64,000 nucleotides of DNA from Meconema thalassinum (GCA_946902985.2 OX336389.2:281463527-281527526); one strand, 5' to 3'; shown: positions 8,813-19,878, counted from the stretch's first letter. A program made the numbers and translations. The notes: generated from the letters alone by a model not told the origin.

Positions 8813-10790
8813 ATGGATGAAGCAATCATAGCGGCTGTTTTCAAGGGAGAAATACTCTGGGACCCATCACACGAACTGCATAAAAACGCTGTTGTACTAA
8901 AGAAACAATGGGATGAAGTAGCAGAGGAAGTACAGAAAGACGTTAAGTCGAAACAAAGTAATTTATATTTACACGTACAGTATTATTACAAAATGATTGT
9001 GTGTGTTGAGAATCACAAAGAGAAATGGTAATAATTAGTAAGCAGTCGGAAACAGTTCATTTATTCACATTGTGGCTTCGTTAGATGCTGTACCTACATG
9101 TTATGGCATCGAATAACATTTTCGGGTAAAGCATAGTCCATTTTCCAAGGTACTGATCCAGTTCCGTTAAAATAATTCATCAAAACATCTCTGGTTTGTA
9201 CTGCAGAGTTTGCAAACCTATATTGTGGTCTTTGTGAATGGTGTGCTCTTGAATCGATCAATCCACTTTCAACATTGAATTCGTTCTCTTCTGGAGGTAA
9301 GTGCGGTCGTTCATGTGTAATGACAAAGTTGTGAAGGATGCAGACTGCTTTAGTAATTGACTTAGCTGTGTCCACACTAGTTTCTATGGCTTTCAGTAAA
9401 ACTCTCCACTTCGATGACATTATACCAAAGGCACACTCAACACTCCTTTGAGCTCTTGAAAGGCGATAGTTATACACTAATTGTCTGTTATCAGCATTTC
9501 GTGTTCCGTAAGGTCTCATTAAGTAGTTCAATAATGGATAACCACCATTACCACAAGCACAAATGGAATTTTGGAATTTATGTTGGGAATTTCTCTTTCT
9601 GGGGGGATGTTTAGGCTGTTGGATTCTAATAAATGAAACAAAGAACTTCTGAAATTACCCGCGTCGCAAAGTCGACCACCACCAATATCAACGACAATAA
9701 GTTTGCATTGGTCATCAGCTACAGCTTGCAATAAAATAGAAAAATATTGTTTATAATTATAGTGTAAAGAGCCAGTGTGCGATGGGCATTTTACTCTGAC
9801 GTGTTTCCCATCGATGGCACCGTTACAGTTAGGAAAGTTCCACTGTTGAAAAAAGTTGTCTGCTATTGCCTACCATTTCTCAAGTGTAGGTACTGGCATG
9901 TATTCTTCTTTTAATGTGTCCCACAGAATATCACACGTTTCTCTCACTATCTTTGAAACTGTTGAGCGTCCCAGGCAAAAATGAAAAGCCAGAGACCTAA
10001 ATGATTCACCAGTTGTCAAATATCTGAAACAATGTAAAATCTCTATTTTATTGATTAAGTTATTTCCTCATCTATTCATTGCTTTACTAATAATTTCTTT
10101 TTATTTTCAGTGAAAACTGTCAAGGGAAGATGGAAAAATATACGAGCGTACTTTCATAAAGAATGTAGAAAAGTTGAAAAACCACGCACTGGTGAAGGCG
10201 CTAAAGATGTATCCACCTCTACATGGCGCTTATTCGAACAACTGAAGTTCCTGCAGAATACTACGGTTCTTTCACAAAGGGATTCCAATTTACCATCTTC
10301 AGACAATGACACTCAAACAACTGTAGATGTAGATGAGGCTACTACTTCGTACGACGAAGATGGTCCGTTTACACCATTATCTACTGATCTGTCTTCAGTT
10401 ACTCCACCACCACCACCCAAGAAACAACGCTCCATGAGAACTGGCAAATCCCAAAGTAACGAGCTCCTGGAGCTTGAAAGGAAAAAGGTTGAACTTCTGC
10501 AAAAGGAAAGCGAAAGAGAAGGTAATGAAGACCGCCACTTCTTTGAGAGTCTTTTGCCCTATATGGCTCAAATCCCTTCAATTTGCAAATTAAGGTTAAG
10601 AGGCAGGATACAAGACCTAACTTTGAGTGAACTCGAATTTTTGCAAGACCTTCAGTCCACATTCAGCCATGTACATCCAATTCCAGTTCTCTGCGAAATA
10701 TCGAGCAACCGCATCTACCGCCTACAGTCCGACAACCTGAGAATGAATCTGTTTTTTACGACCCTACTGATGTATCGCCACATACTCTGA
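8813..10790 (+). pseudogene. Harbinger-associated MADF/BESS protein, two exons
   Basis: This is the second protein of PIF/Harbinger elements, thought to help the transposase bind DNA and enter the nucleus. Exon 1 is 8813-8942 (ATG at 8813) and encodes MDEAIIAAVFKGEILWDP, the start of a MADF domain. Exon 2 is 10111-10790, entered after a good acceptor (ttattttcag), and continues with VKTVKGRWKNIRAYFHKE, the end of MADF. The C-terminus has a BESS-like motif around DRHFFESLLPYMAQIP. Joining after base 8942 keeps the phase and gives about 269 residues. The donor reads ttaagt where gtaagt would be expected, so splicing is probably broken by one base change. The 1.17-kb intron contains transposase exon 2 on the other strand. 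Confidence 0.8.
9094..10023 (-). pseudogene. Harbinger DDE transposase, exon 2 (catalytic), degraded
   Basis: Read on the minus strand from the acceptor ttgtttcag (10024-10032), the exon begins YLTTGESFRSLAFHF. It continues with GRSTVSKIVRET, NFPNCNGAIDGKHVR (first catalytic Asp in GAIDGKH), NYKQYFSILLQAV, VVDIGGGRLCDAGNFR, then GNGGYPLLNYLMRPYG and RSVECAFGIMSSKWRVL (catalytic Glu in VECAFG), ending AVCILHNFV. Damage seen: an in-frame stop (complement at 9870-9872) after EKW, a frameshift near 9535-9550, and Asn in place of the second catalytic Asp in the G-D-x-x-YPL motif. The domain order and length match DDE_Tnp_4 transposases. It lies within the intron of the plus-strand MADF gene. Confidence 0.88.
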
Positions 10791-10970
10791 CTTCATATGT
10801 ACAGACATACAATTCTGTACTCTAATCGGTTTTGGTGCAATCATTTGAATGTCAATTTGTACTTTACATGAATAAATTTCATTAAAAAATCTGTACTAAT
10901 GTTATACTGTATTATGCTGTACTAAATCAGTCATCTCTCTCTTCATAAATTAATGATGATAATAATAGTC

Positions 10971-11000
10971 TAATAATAATAATAATAATAATAATAATAG
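10971..11000. repeat. (TAA)n microsatellite
   Basis: About ten TAA/AAT units at the 3' boundary of the R2-group LINE. They probably represent the insertion target or tail of that LINE. Confidence 0.9.
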
Positions 11001-11099
11001 AAATAATCTGAAATGCAGAGTAATTCTGCATTATTATTATTATTTTCGGTTTATACAGTACATATAACACATTTCTGGTATATTACAACGTAACTATAC

Positions 11100-12362
11100 G
11101 GGCTTCAGTGAACCAAAGTATAGCTACGGAAACAGCAACTTCTAAGCTAGAATTTCGCTACCCACGAACTTCCGAACGATTCTCGTTGTTGATAGAACTA
11201 CTGCCTTCTGCATTAGTTTGTACAGCCGAGTATCCAGATCCAGTTCTTTAAGGCCTTGTAGCAAGGCACTTGGGATCACGCCCGTACTCGAGACAATGAT
11301 AGGTATGGTCTTCACTCGCTCTACATGTCATTGTCTTTTGATAGGGTCGACCAACTCGCTGTATTTGCTGATCTTTTCAATGTGTTTTGACTGGAGATTC
11401 TTGTTGTTAGGAATCGCAACATCAATCAATGTAGTTTGCTTGGTTTTCTTGTTTACAACCACCAGATCCGGCCAGTTGTGTGATACCGATTGATCAGTCA
11501 AAATAGTTCGGTCCCAATACAGCTTGTATTCATTGTTTTCAAGAACACACTCTGGCTGATATTGGTGGTATGGAACTTTCTTTCCTTTCAAAAGCTGAAA
11601 CTTATCAGCCAACTCCTGATGCAAGATTTTAGCAACTGCATCATGCCTTTGTTTGTGCTCTGTTGCCAGGAAATATCTACATGCAGATGTAATAGACTGT
11701 ATTGTTTCCGACTGTTGACATCCATAGCGGCACTTATCATCTGGTACAGCGGGATCTTTTACAATGAACTTGAGGTAGTTCCTTGTAGGGATGACTTGGT
11801 CTTGAATTGCTAGCATAAAACCTTCAGTTTCTGGAAAGATCTGTCCTGAAGTGAGCCAGTAGTTTGACGCAGTTATATCAACATTTGCTTGATTCACCTC
11901 ATTTGGATGTCTTCCGTGCAAAGGTTTTGCTTTCCATGCTTCCATCTTCTGAAGGTCAGTATGTAGGAAGTGTTGAATCTCTTGCTGACACAAGACCAGT
12001 GGCGTTGATCTGTCCGCCTCACTGATGGCTCTGTGAAGTACAGATGACCTCGCTTCTGCGTAGTACTCCCTAAGGCTGACTATCTGTCGTTTCATCCGAT
12101 TATCAATGTCAACGAACCCACGTCCACCTAGGCTTCTGGGTAGAGTCAATCTCTCTATTGAAGATCGTGGGTGGTGTTTCCTTCCTTTTGTGAGCATTGT
12201 TCTCATTTTTCGCTCAAGTCCTTCGATGTCCGTTTTACACCATTTGATTATGCCAAAGGAGTAGCTCAGCACAGGTACAGCATACGTGTTAACAGCTTTC
12301 ACTAGGTTTTTGCTGTTCCCAAGTGCGTTTTTATGATTTGTTTTAATCTTTTGACAAATTCA
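11100..12362 (-). pseudogene. R2-group LINE C-terminal polyprotein (RT thumb, zinc knuckle, RLE)
   Basis: From the 5' side of the minus strand: KAVNTYAVPVLSYSFGIIKW and LTLPRSLGGRGFVDI (region after the RT core), then a zinc-knuckle region CRYGCQQSETIQSITSAC in which the His usually found in the 'ETIQHI' motif is Ser. Next is RHDAVAKILHQELA, and then NWPDLVVVNKKTKQTTLIDV, the PD...D core of the restriction-like endonuclease. It ends with EKISKYSELV and a degraded tail. A one-base frameshift near 12320-12340 separates this frame from the upstream segment. The enzyme would nick the target and prime reverse transcription. This copy cannot, because the RT core is missing and the gene is broken. 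Confidence 0.8.
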
Positions 12363-12370
12363 CAGGACAG

Positions 12371-14306
12371 CAGTGGCGGATCCAGAGGGGGGCACCAGGG
12401 GCAAGTGCCCCACCCCCCCGAAAAAACATTGATATTGCCGATAAAAATTATTGTTTCTGCAAATTGCACACTGCAAGTAAAATCTTTGCTGTATTGCCTG
12501 CAGTCATGAATGTGGTCAATGTTTATCATATAGTATGTAATGGCAACACTGTTAATACAATTGCTACATCGACAGTGTTGCAAGTGCAGAGAGATCTTTC
12601 AGCAGCCTGCAACTTATCAAATCATGGCTACGAACGTGAATTGCAGAGGAAAGGCTTGTGTCTGTTATTTGTTCACCGTGATATAAATGTTGACGTTGAA
12701 AAAGTTCTAGAACGTTTCTCAAAAGGGGGTAAACGAAGGATCAACCTGGATCTTATTTTGTAATAGGCATGTATTTTGCCTGGGATAGTCACCAAATAGA
12801 ATCCCAATCAGTAAAAAATGAAAATCCACAGCCTGCTTCCAGTCGACCGACCGGATCAGGAATGTGAAATGAATGAAGCCCCCATCTAGCGGCGAGGATG
12901 TGAACTGTGCCGGCTGACGAAGCCTGTCGCACTCCTCTGAGGCAATGAGGAAATGAATGACAAATGAAATGAAATGATAGTGGAGAGTGTTGCTGGAATG
13001 ATATTTTGACAGGGAAAACCGGAGTTCCCGGAGAAAAACATGTCTGCCTCCGTTCTGTCCAGCACAGATCCCACATGGAGTGACCGGGATTTGAACCACG
13101 GACCCAGCGGTGAGAGGCCGGTGTGCTGCCACCTAAGCCATGGAGGCTCTCAATCAGTATTCAATACAATTGTTTTTTGTATTTATATTTATGTGACTAG
13201 TAGTGACTCAGTGACTGACGATGTTGGTACTATGTATATATTTCGTAACATTTGTGTAGTACGGTAGACTTGTATATTGTCTTCAGATAGTCACTATGAT
13301 TGCAAATGTTTTAATACATCCTAGCATTACCCGTCGCGGCTTCGCCCGCGAGTATTGTAGGTGTAAAGAGTACACTTATCAAAATCTCAATCATGAATGC
13401 TACGACTGATTTATCCTTGGTATGAATAATCAGACTTTATCAATTCAGCTACTGGTGCAGTGGTTAGGGGTTTGTCATTCCTTCATAGGTATATCAGAGC
13501 GAAGTTAGTTTTCCGGGATTATCACAGACACTGTTAATTTAAGGGCCTTTAAATGTGGTTTTCGGAGACCCTTTATAGTCGGGTGAAAAAGACTTTTCGT
13601 ACCACACCGACACGTGAAAATTGCGTGAAAAAATTCTAGTGCCCCTTGACCCACTTAAGCGCATTATACTGTATGTATTGATGAATTTTACAGCTTAATT
13701 TGGTTCAGTGATAACCTTATAACTGTCTGGAAACTTGCACAGTAATGTAATAATTGGAATTGCATTGCGTTGCGTTTTACAGAAATAGATGGACCTGTGA
13801 GATTCTGTTACCATGGTTACCGTGTTGCATTCTTTCATTGTAAATATACATGTTTTAAGGTATTTATTTAATTGTGAGGCATTTAAAGAGTGAGTGCATT
13901 TCGCTTACGCATTGGGTTATGCTGAACCTGTAGGTATCCCGTATGTGTAGGTTGGTGTTAATGGGACCTTATTTTCTGTACAATAATGGAATGGGATCAT
14001 AGCAGAATAATATAGGGAGGGATTAGACTGTGTAATGTGCATTAAAATGTGGAAATGTACATATTCTGTAGAATTTAAAAGGTTTTTTTTTTTACATAAT
14101 GACAATGACTTGTGTTATTGAAACTGAAACCAATAAACCATTTTAATATAATGAATTTCTTGTAGAATTATAAAATCTGGTGGTTGAATGTTATGTGTAG
14201 TGTGTGTAGATTAAATACAAATTTAGTAATTTTATTACATATTTTCTCTAGCTACTCTGAAATTCTTGAGTGCCTCCTCCGAGGTGAACCTCTGGATCCG
14301 CCACTG
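12371..14306. mobile_element. Non-autonomous hAT element with 8-bp target duplication
   Basis: The element is 1936 bp. Its ends are cagtggcggatccag and ctggatccgccactg, typical hAT termini, and it is flanked by a perfect 8-bp duplication caggacag (12363-12370 and 14307-14314). It splits the R2-group LINE. No transposase is recognisable inside. It contains a tRNA-derived SINE (12810-13148) and, near 13326-13352, a ccgtcgcggcttcgcccgcg motif of the type seen at 3' ends of some LINEs. Confidence 0.92.
12810..13148 (-). repeat. tRNA-derived SINE (family A) inside the hAT
   Basis: The best-preserved copy of the family found in both arms of the big inverted repeat. Minus strand: A box tggcttaggtgg, B box ggttcaaatcc, body with gaactccggttttccctgtc, then a tail of ttcattt-type repeats. 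It is not a tRNA gene. Confidence 0.8.
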
Positions 14307-14314
14307 CAGGACAG

Positions 14315-14540
14315 ATCTTTCTTTATTGACACATGGTCAATATGCTTAGCTTGTTTTACTCCTAAGTATTTGTAAGCATCTTCTGCCAACATAGCCCTAA
14401 TATGCTGTCCATCTTCCAGCTCATACCCGGACTTCTGCACTTTTCCTCTCACCACCTTTAGTGTCCGACACTTGTCCAAACCAAATTCCATTTGTATGTC
14501 TCGTGAGAATGCTTCAACTATTCTCAACAAGTTTTCCAGA
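14315..14540 (-). pseudogene. R2-group LINE RT fragment upstream of the hAT insertion
   Basis: Minus-strand translation: MLRIVEAFSRDIQMEFGLDK, GYELEDGQHIRAMLAEDAYK and YLGVKQAKHIDH, ending IKKDLSC at the hAT junction. This is the stretch just downstream of the RT active site in R2-group elements. Across the hAT, with one copy of the 8-bp duplication removed, the frame resumes as EFVKRLKQIIKTHLG at 12300-12362, showing both parts are one gene. Confidence 0.8.
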
Positions 14541-14699
14541 TGCGACTCATTATTATTATAGTGCTAACATTAATATGTCTGTTTTATATTATCAATTGAC
14601 ATAACTTATATATTATATTCATATGGGGATGCAAGCTCACAATTGGCCAACATACAGCTTGGGCTACTGAAATATGATTTTTACAAAGTTTCAACTTAC

Positions 14700-14932
14700 C
14701 TCACGGTAACCATTAAACGTTCCTCAGGTGATATGCATGATCTATAATTTGTATCTTGCTTTTGAATTTCTTCCTTAATTTTGGTAAGCAGAATATCTAA
14801 CGTGTTTGTGTTCATTCTCAAATAATCAAAGAACTTCTCTTCATAATTTCGCAATTGTTTATAAAGAACGTTAAACTCCCCTTTCGTTACCCTTGAGCGA
14901 TTAACGTCATGTACCCAACATGGTCGACGTAA
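14700..14932 (-). pseudogene. Harbinger transposase, exon 1
   Basis: On the minus strand the frame reads CWVHDVNRSRVTKGEFNVLY, then LRNYEEKFFDYLRMNT, ending ISPEERLMVTV plus AG. This is the conserved N-terminal region of PIF/Harbinger transposases (WVH..N..R...GEF..LY). It ends in a consensus donor, gtaagt (complement just left of 14700). Joining to 10023 in phase 2 restores an Arg codon and gives VTVR-YLTTGESF, which fits the family without a gap. The upstream limit is an in-frame stop at 14933-14935. No ATG was identified, so the true start may be mutated or lie in another small exon. The intron to exon 2 now holds the MADF exon 2, a LINE, a hAT and a SINE. Confidence 0.85.
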
Positions 14933-15169
14933 CTAATCATACTTTAAAGAACTATTTTCAGACAGAAGTATTTTTCTTCTTAACTTTGAAAGCGACATTT
15001 TGATGTACACTGTTTAATTGAACCAAGAAACAAGGACTAAAAGCTCTTATGAGTGTGGCCAGTGTGTATCCAAGCACTTTGCATCTAGGCGACAATCCAA
15101 GCGCTAAGCACCTAGCAAGCCTCCTCCGGTGTGAACGCAGCCTTACCGCCTCCAGGGCTGCGTCCTGGG

Positions 15170-15470
15170 GCTTGAAATTATTTGGATTTAATTTTATTCC
15201 CTTCGAAACAAAATCGAGTGTCTCATTCAACATTTCATTCCGAGGGGAATAAAATACAATACAATGGATATAATTTCACTCCCAGCGGAATTGAATTGCA
15301 TTTCGAGATTTATTCTGAGAGGAATAGAATTCAATATTTCATTTCCAATTTAATTCCTTGTCGGAGTGAAATTATGTTTCACTCCAGGTTTAATTCTACG
15401 CCGGAATAGTATTGAATTGGCTGAATTTAATTCCACTCCTGCTCCGGAGTGAAATGTAAAATTTCGTTCA
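15170..15470. repeat. Diverged AT-rich short-period repeat
   Basis: Units of the type tttcactcc...ggaatagaatt recur with more substitutions than in 5090-5596 and 6391-6960 (for example ggaggggaataaaat, gcggaattgaatt). It lies immediately beyond the Harbinger element, so the Harbinger inserted within or next to the same kind of repeat domain. Confidence 0.65.
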
Positions 15471-15481
15471 CTTTAACATCC

Positions 15482-15816
15482 CTGTGTATGGGACTTCATT
15501 GGACAATAACTCGAGCGTTGTCCACAACCGGCATTAACCGTCCCTGTATTGACCGACCAAGTGCAACAAACTCCAACCCATAAGCTGACATCCGGCACCT
15601 GTACGACACAATGCAAGCACGTTTGCAAGTCTAGCGATTATACCGGTTATTAATGGACCATCATGGCACATAGTGATGGCTTTTCTCGCACGAACATTAA
15701 CCTGTTGTCTTGTACCTTTTATCAATTAGATATTTTACCTCGCCAAATATATTGCCGAAATTTCCGTACTCTACATTCCTCATTTCATGGTGTTGGGATA
15801 TTTTTTCTGCCAGTGT
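15482..15816. mobile_element. Probable Tc1-like element remnant (one end)
   Basis: The right edge, ttttttctgccagtgtat next to TA, resembles the outer end of Tc1-like TIRs. The upstream 300 bases (ggttattaatg..., cattaacctgttgtcttg) have the look of a Tc1 subterminal region. No transposase motif survives and no second TIR was found, so this is tentative. Confidence 0.35.
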
Positions 15817-15818
15817 AT

Positions 15819-18457
15819 ATAATATAATATCAATTCTACTGTAATAATACACTACCATAGCTGCCAACTTTTGAAATAGCTTATGACTAAAATCCCCAAG
15901 CGACAGAACATGGGAAACCGCATGCACCATAAGGCAGCAAAACACGACAAAATGCTACATGTAACTGATGACATTCTAAGAGACAAAACATTTCACCTGA
16001 ATTAAACTAAGTTACAACAAACATATTTAATGAACTCCATTTACATAACCTAATTTGTACATGCACCTCATATATCTCAGCTTTGCCACTTGTGGTGACT
16101 GCTTAACGAACAAAAAGAACTGTCAAATGAATCAGTTTTTCATTCACTGTAAGAAGAAAAATAAAAAGAAGAAATTGATATCAAGCAACTAGGCTTTAGA
16201 AGCTATTATCAGGGAGTGCTGTCTTCACTATTGAAAACCGCTCAGTAAAATACAAATCAGAGAGATGTTTTGAATATTCGCCAATCACACAACATCTATT
16301 GGCAGCCTGAGGAAAATTGTTCTGGTGTGAATTTAAAAGAGAAGATCTTCTTGGTGTGTAGAATCGTAAAATATTGTAGTTCATCTGTCATAATCAATTC
16401 TTATAGTTCATCTATAAATCCGTAAAAGTTGGCAGGTATGCACTACTCGTCAAGTATGAATGCCTTAAAACTATGCGTGCAACACAAATTTGAAATAACA
16501 AACTGACTAAACACAAAGCCGGTACCATAGTGATTCATTGTTATTCAGAGCTGACTGCACTGGGATCTCCGGGAAAACAGATTGCGCCACACCACTGACA
16601 ACTCGTAGTTAATGTATGAACCGCTGGCAAGGATTTGTCAGACAGCTTATAATAGCTGACAGAAGAAAATGAAACTAATCCCTTACTACTGTAATTGAAA
16701 TAAATTATGAAACTTACTCTCATCATCCATAAAGTAATTTGTTATTAAGACAGAAAGATATCCTTGTATTTGTCTTCTTAAATACAAGCCAAAAACTCCC
16801 TTCCTTTTCCAGTTTCTCAATAAACCCAAAATACACTTGTTTTCTTCCTAGTTTTAAAATGTACAGATACATGTGTCTGAACGACCTGAATTGTACACTG
16901 TTGCCATTGTAGCATTCTCCATATCACACAGCCACTGTGAAAAAGTAACTATCCTACTCCTTGAGTCAGCTGCATGCATCAACAAAAATGCATCTTTAAC
17001 ATCATGATTACAAGGGGTAAACAAACAAACTGTGTGATCTTTAAATTCAATTCAAGGATGACAATTTAAAAGGAAACAACAATTTTTCTTTGCCAACTCG
17101 GCAGCAAAAGCCAAAATGTACTGAAATTACCAGTGCAGAAGTGTGATAAATGGCATTGCCACTGGTGAAATTGGGATGGCCATATCTGATGCGCAGAGGA
17201 TAATCGTTTTGCTGTTCAGCGCAGTGATTTCACCGAGACAAGCGAGGGGTATTCTCATCGTGTCTTATTGACAAACGCATGGTTGGATTATACAATCTCT
17301 CTCGGATTAGTATAATTCCCATAGTTTTCATTGGAAGGCTTATAAACCGAGACGTGGGCTTTATCGTTGAAAAGAAAGAAGTATCTATCATCATTTATAT
17401 ACCGGTAGCTCACTTATAGCTTGTTCTCTCCAATGATTTGATGATACAGCAAAGAGAGGAAAACAAAACTTATTTTATACATGTTACAAATAGAATGATG
17501 AAACAAAAATAAATACTTCATCTCACTCAGCAGAATAAGTACTGTAGCTTTTTAAAATTATTATTAAAATGGCCATCTCAGTTTGTGACTATCATTGTGC
17601 GGTAGTTGTCTACAGTCCGGGGCTAGATTCATTCAGTATTTAAGATATGATATGAAGTTTTATGTGAAGGTAATGCCCTAAATCACCTTTGTTTATATAA
17701 AGCAATTTTTGAATCCATTTGGTACGGCACTAAATACTGTAGTACTAATAGTGCATGCTGCTTGCGTATGTACGCATATTTGTAATGGCCACCCTAAAAT
17801 AAGCAGGTTTAATGTTATACATGACCATTTATATTTAACAATAACATTTGTATGCATTCGCCAGTTATGGAATATTTAGTTATTTCTAAGGCAGGATAAT
17901 ACAATTGTATTCATCTTTAAAATTTCACAAAAGTTCGTACTGCATACTACTACAGTAATTGTATTACTTGAAATTGCTCTAATTGTCACGAAAACTTGTA
18001 AACTTAAATCATATACAGTATTTGATAATTTAAAAACAATAAATATGAACGTGAAATTATTTAATTGTGCATGTTGTTATAGTTAGAATACAGTAGTGGT
18101 AAGTACTATTCTGTGCGTCAAGGTGGCCTCAATAAACCAATTGACAGATACCAAATATGTCCAAAGTGTTCCTCTATACCTATCTTGATTAAGGATTTTC
18201 TAGGACAATATCAACCTGACCCAGAAAGAAAATGCAAACCAAATACACACTCATACTCAAAGAAATCCTTCAAAACACAAACGTATAACACCTAACACAG
18301 TTAAGCCTCACCGGGCGTGGTCAAAACCTAGATGGATACCTACATCCGACTACAACAAACCACAAGAAACTACCTAATTCAACCAAACAACACCATACTC
18401 ACATCATACCAAAACTAAATATTACAATTCCACCCAAAAAACCATAAACAATAACAC
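15819..18457. other. AT-rich sequence without recognisable features
   Basis: No open frame longer than about 65 codons resembles a protein, and no TIR pairs, SINE boxes or tandem repeats were seen. The last few hundred bases become poor in G on the plus strand, leading into the AC-rich repeat. Confidence 0.6.
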
Positions 18458-18542
18458 CCAAACACCTACAAATCTACATAAAATAACCAATCACAAATCA
18501 GACCATTCAACTATCCCACCATAACAGACCAATCACATTGCA

Positions 18543-18591
18543 ACGTTACTAATCAAGGCAGAGCACAGCTCTTATGGCTTATTAGTAACGT
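18543..18591. other. Hairpin 1 of the AC-rich repeat (11-bp stem)
   Basis: acgttactaat (18543-18553) pairs perfectly with attagtaacgt (18581-18591). The loop contains a second small stem, agagc-aca-gctct. Confidence 0.75.
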
Positions 18592-18751
18592 AAATGCACT
18601 AATAAACAACATTAACACATACTATTCACACCTATTTTACCAAAATTCATTAAAAACAATTTTACAAACACCCAATATCAATCAGATCACACCAGCCAAT
18701 CACAGATCAACATTTCAGAACACCCACTACAACAGACCAATCACAACACAC

Positions 18752-18798
18752 GGTTGCTAGCGAACGCAGGGCATAGCTCCTATGGCTTACTAGCAACC
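18752..18798. other. Hairpin 2 of the AC-rich repeat (9-bp stem)
   Basis: ggttgctag (18752-18760) pairs perfectly with ctagcaacc (18790-18798). Compared with hairpin 1 the stem bases differ on both sides in a compensating way (A:T to G:C) while the loop is similar. Confidence 0.75.
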
Positions 18799-18810
18799 AA
18801 AACCCAACTC

Positions 18811-19635
18811 CAACTATTCTCCGATCTCCTGATAAGGGCCCCATAGAACTATTATGCCATAATACCACCATGGCAACACTATGGGACAAAATATACCACC
18901 TAATCACCCATTGGTAGCCTTCTTACAACCAGACCAACTTGGACACATAAAACCCCATATCCCTTTCTAAAATACACAACATTTTCCACAACAAATACTG
19001 ATGCTACTGCAAATATTAACACCTAAATTACAGCGCCCTCACCCAGTGGGGTGGGTGGTCCAACAAGGATCGGTTGCCAACGGCACCAAACTGGTGACCA
19101 ATACACCCACCTGACTGAGGGACCGCCATGTGCGATGCCGCGTTCTATTCTCCACATAACTTCTTAATTAACATAATAAAATTAAAAATCATCTACTAAC
19201 TACATCACTTGAGTGCAACCAAAATACAAGGTGCACACGATTGAACTAAACATCAAAAGTTTTATCAAAAATTTTATATCACCAATCCCTTCCACGAGGC
19301 GCCATCATTAGGATGACGTCTTACCATTTAAGATTAGGCAAACATTAGCTTAATTTAATAGATACTGACGTAAATAGTTTATATTATGCTTGTAGCCGTG
19401 CAGTCTAATGCTGCTACCAAGTGCTGTGCATCTGCAAGTCGTCGCGCAAGCCAGCAGTTTCTCGCGAACAGCGGATGGCGCTACCTTATTATTCTTCTTC
19501 CTTTTACCTTGAGTGAAAGAATGAAACTGGTCTCTACCCCTCAGCCAGTGTAATGCCTTAAAATTATCAGTAAACCTGGCACTATCCTGACTCAGAAGTA
19601 ATCGCCTGGCTATCGACAGTCAACTGGGCCTAAAC
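18811..19635. other. Low-complexity and intergenic sequence
   Basis: The G-poor bias continues to about 19000. A segment at 19030-19160 has higher GC (ccctcacccagtggggtgggtgg) but matches nothing recognisable. No gene was seen. Confidence 0.5.
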
Positions 19636-19878
19636 CTATCATCATCATAAGTGTTCTGCCCTAGGGCAGGTCTTCACATGGCAGCTCTCCAAGCAAACCA
19701 TTCTCCTGCTACTTTCTTTGTTGTTTCATACTTTGCGTTGATCCTTATACTGTCAACCATTTGGAATCCTCTCCGTCCTAATCGTCTTCTACCATTCACT
19801 GTTTCTTCCATTGCATCCATAAGTAAAAATTTCTTCTCATCCAATGACCAAGCCAATTTTGTTTCCTCATCCTGATTA

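Larger units (their letters stand above)
10971..14545 (-). mobile_element. R2-group (Dong/R4-like) LINE, 5'-truncated, split by a hAT
   Basis: The 3' end abuts a (TAA)n run (about 10971-11000) and the truncated 5' end meets ttattattata near 14550-14563, so it sits in a TAA/ATT microsatellite. The C-terminal protein has the zinc-knuckle region and restriction-like endonuclease typical of early-branching LINEs (R2, R4/Dong, CRE). Dong elements are known to target TAA repeats, which fits. The 5' truncation falls after the RT active site, so no FADD motif remains. The hAT at 12371-14306 splits it. Confidence 0.75.
8575..15142 (-). mobile_element. PIF/Harbinger transposon with nested insertions
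   Basis: Ends are terminal inverted repeats of about 43-46 bp starting ggctgcgttcacaccgg (8575 onward; mirrored to 15142). The flanking 3-bp duplication is TTA (8572-8574 and 15143-15145), the PIF/Harbinger hallmark. It encodes the two expected proteins: a Myb/MADF-like DNA-binding protein on the plus strand and a DDE transposase on the minus strand. Total length is 6568 bp, of which about 3.5 kb is a later LINE (10971-14545) that contains a hAT and a SINE. Both genes carry disabling changes, so this copy is dead. Its structure is otherwise complete. Confidence 0.93.
18458..18810. repeat. AC-rich repeat with two related CCAAT-plus-hairpin modules
   Basis: The plus strand is strikingly poor in G. 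Two related modules about 205 bp apart each have 'acagaccaatcaca', a stem, a loop with gcagagc/gcagggc and cttatggctt/cctatggctt, and the closing stem. A third copy of the first module is at 61151-61310 (roughly 85% identical by eye). The class of the parent element is unknown. The strand bias suggests a retroelement end or a 3' UTR-derived repeat. Confidence 0.7.
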
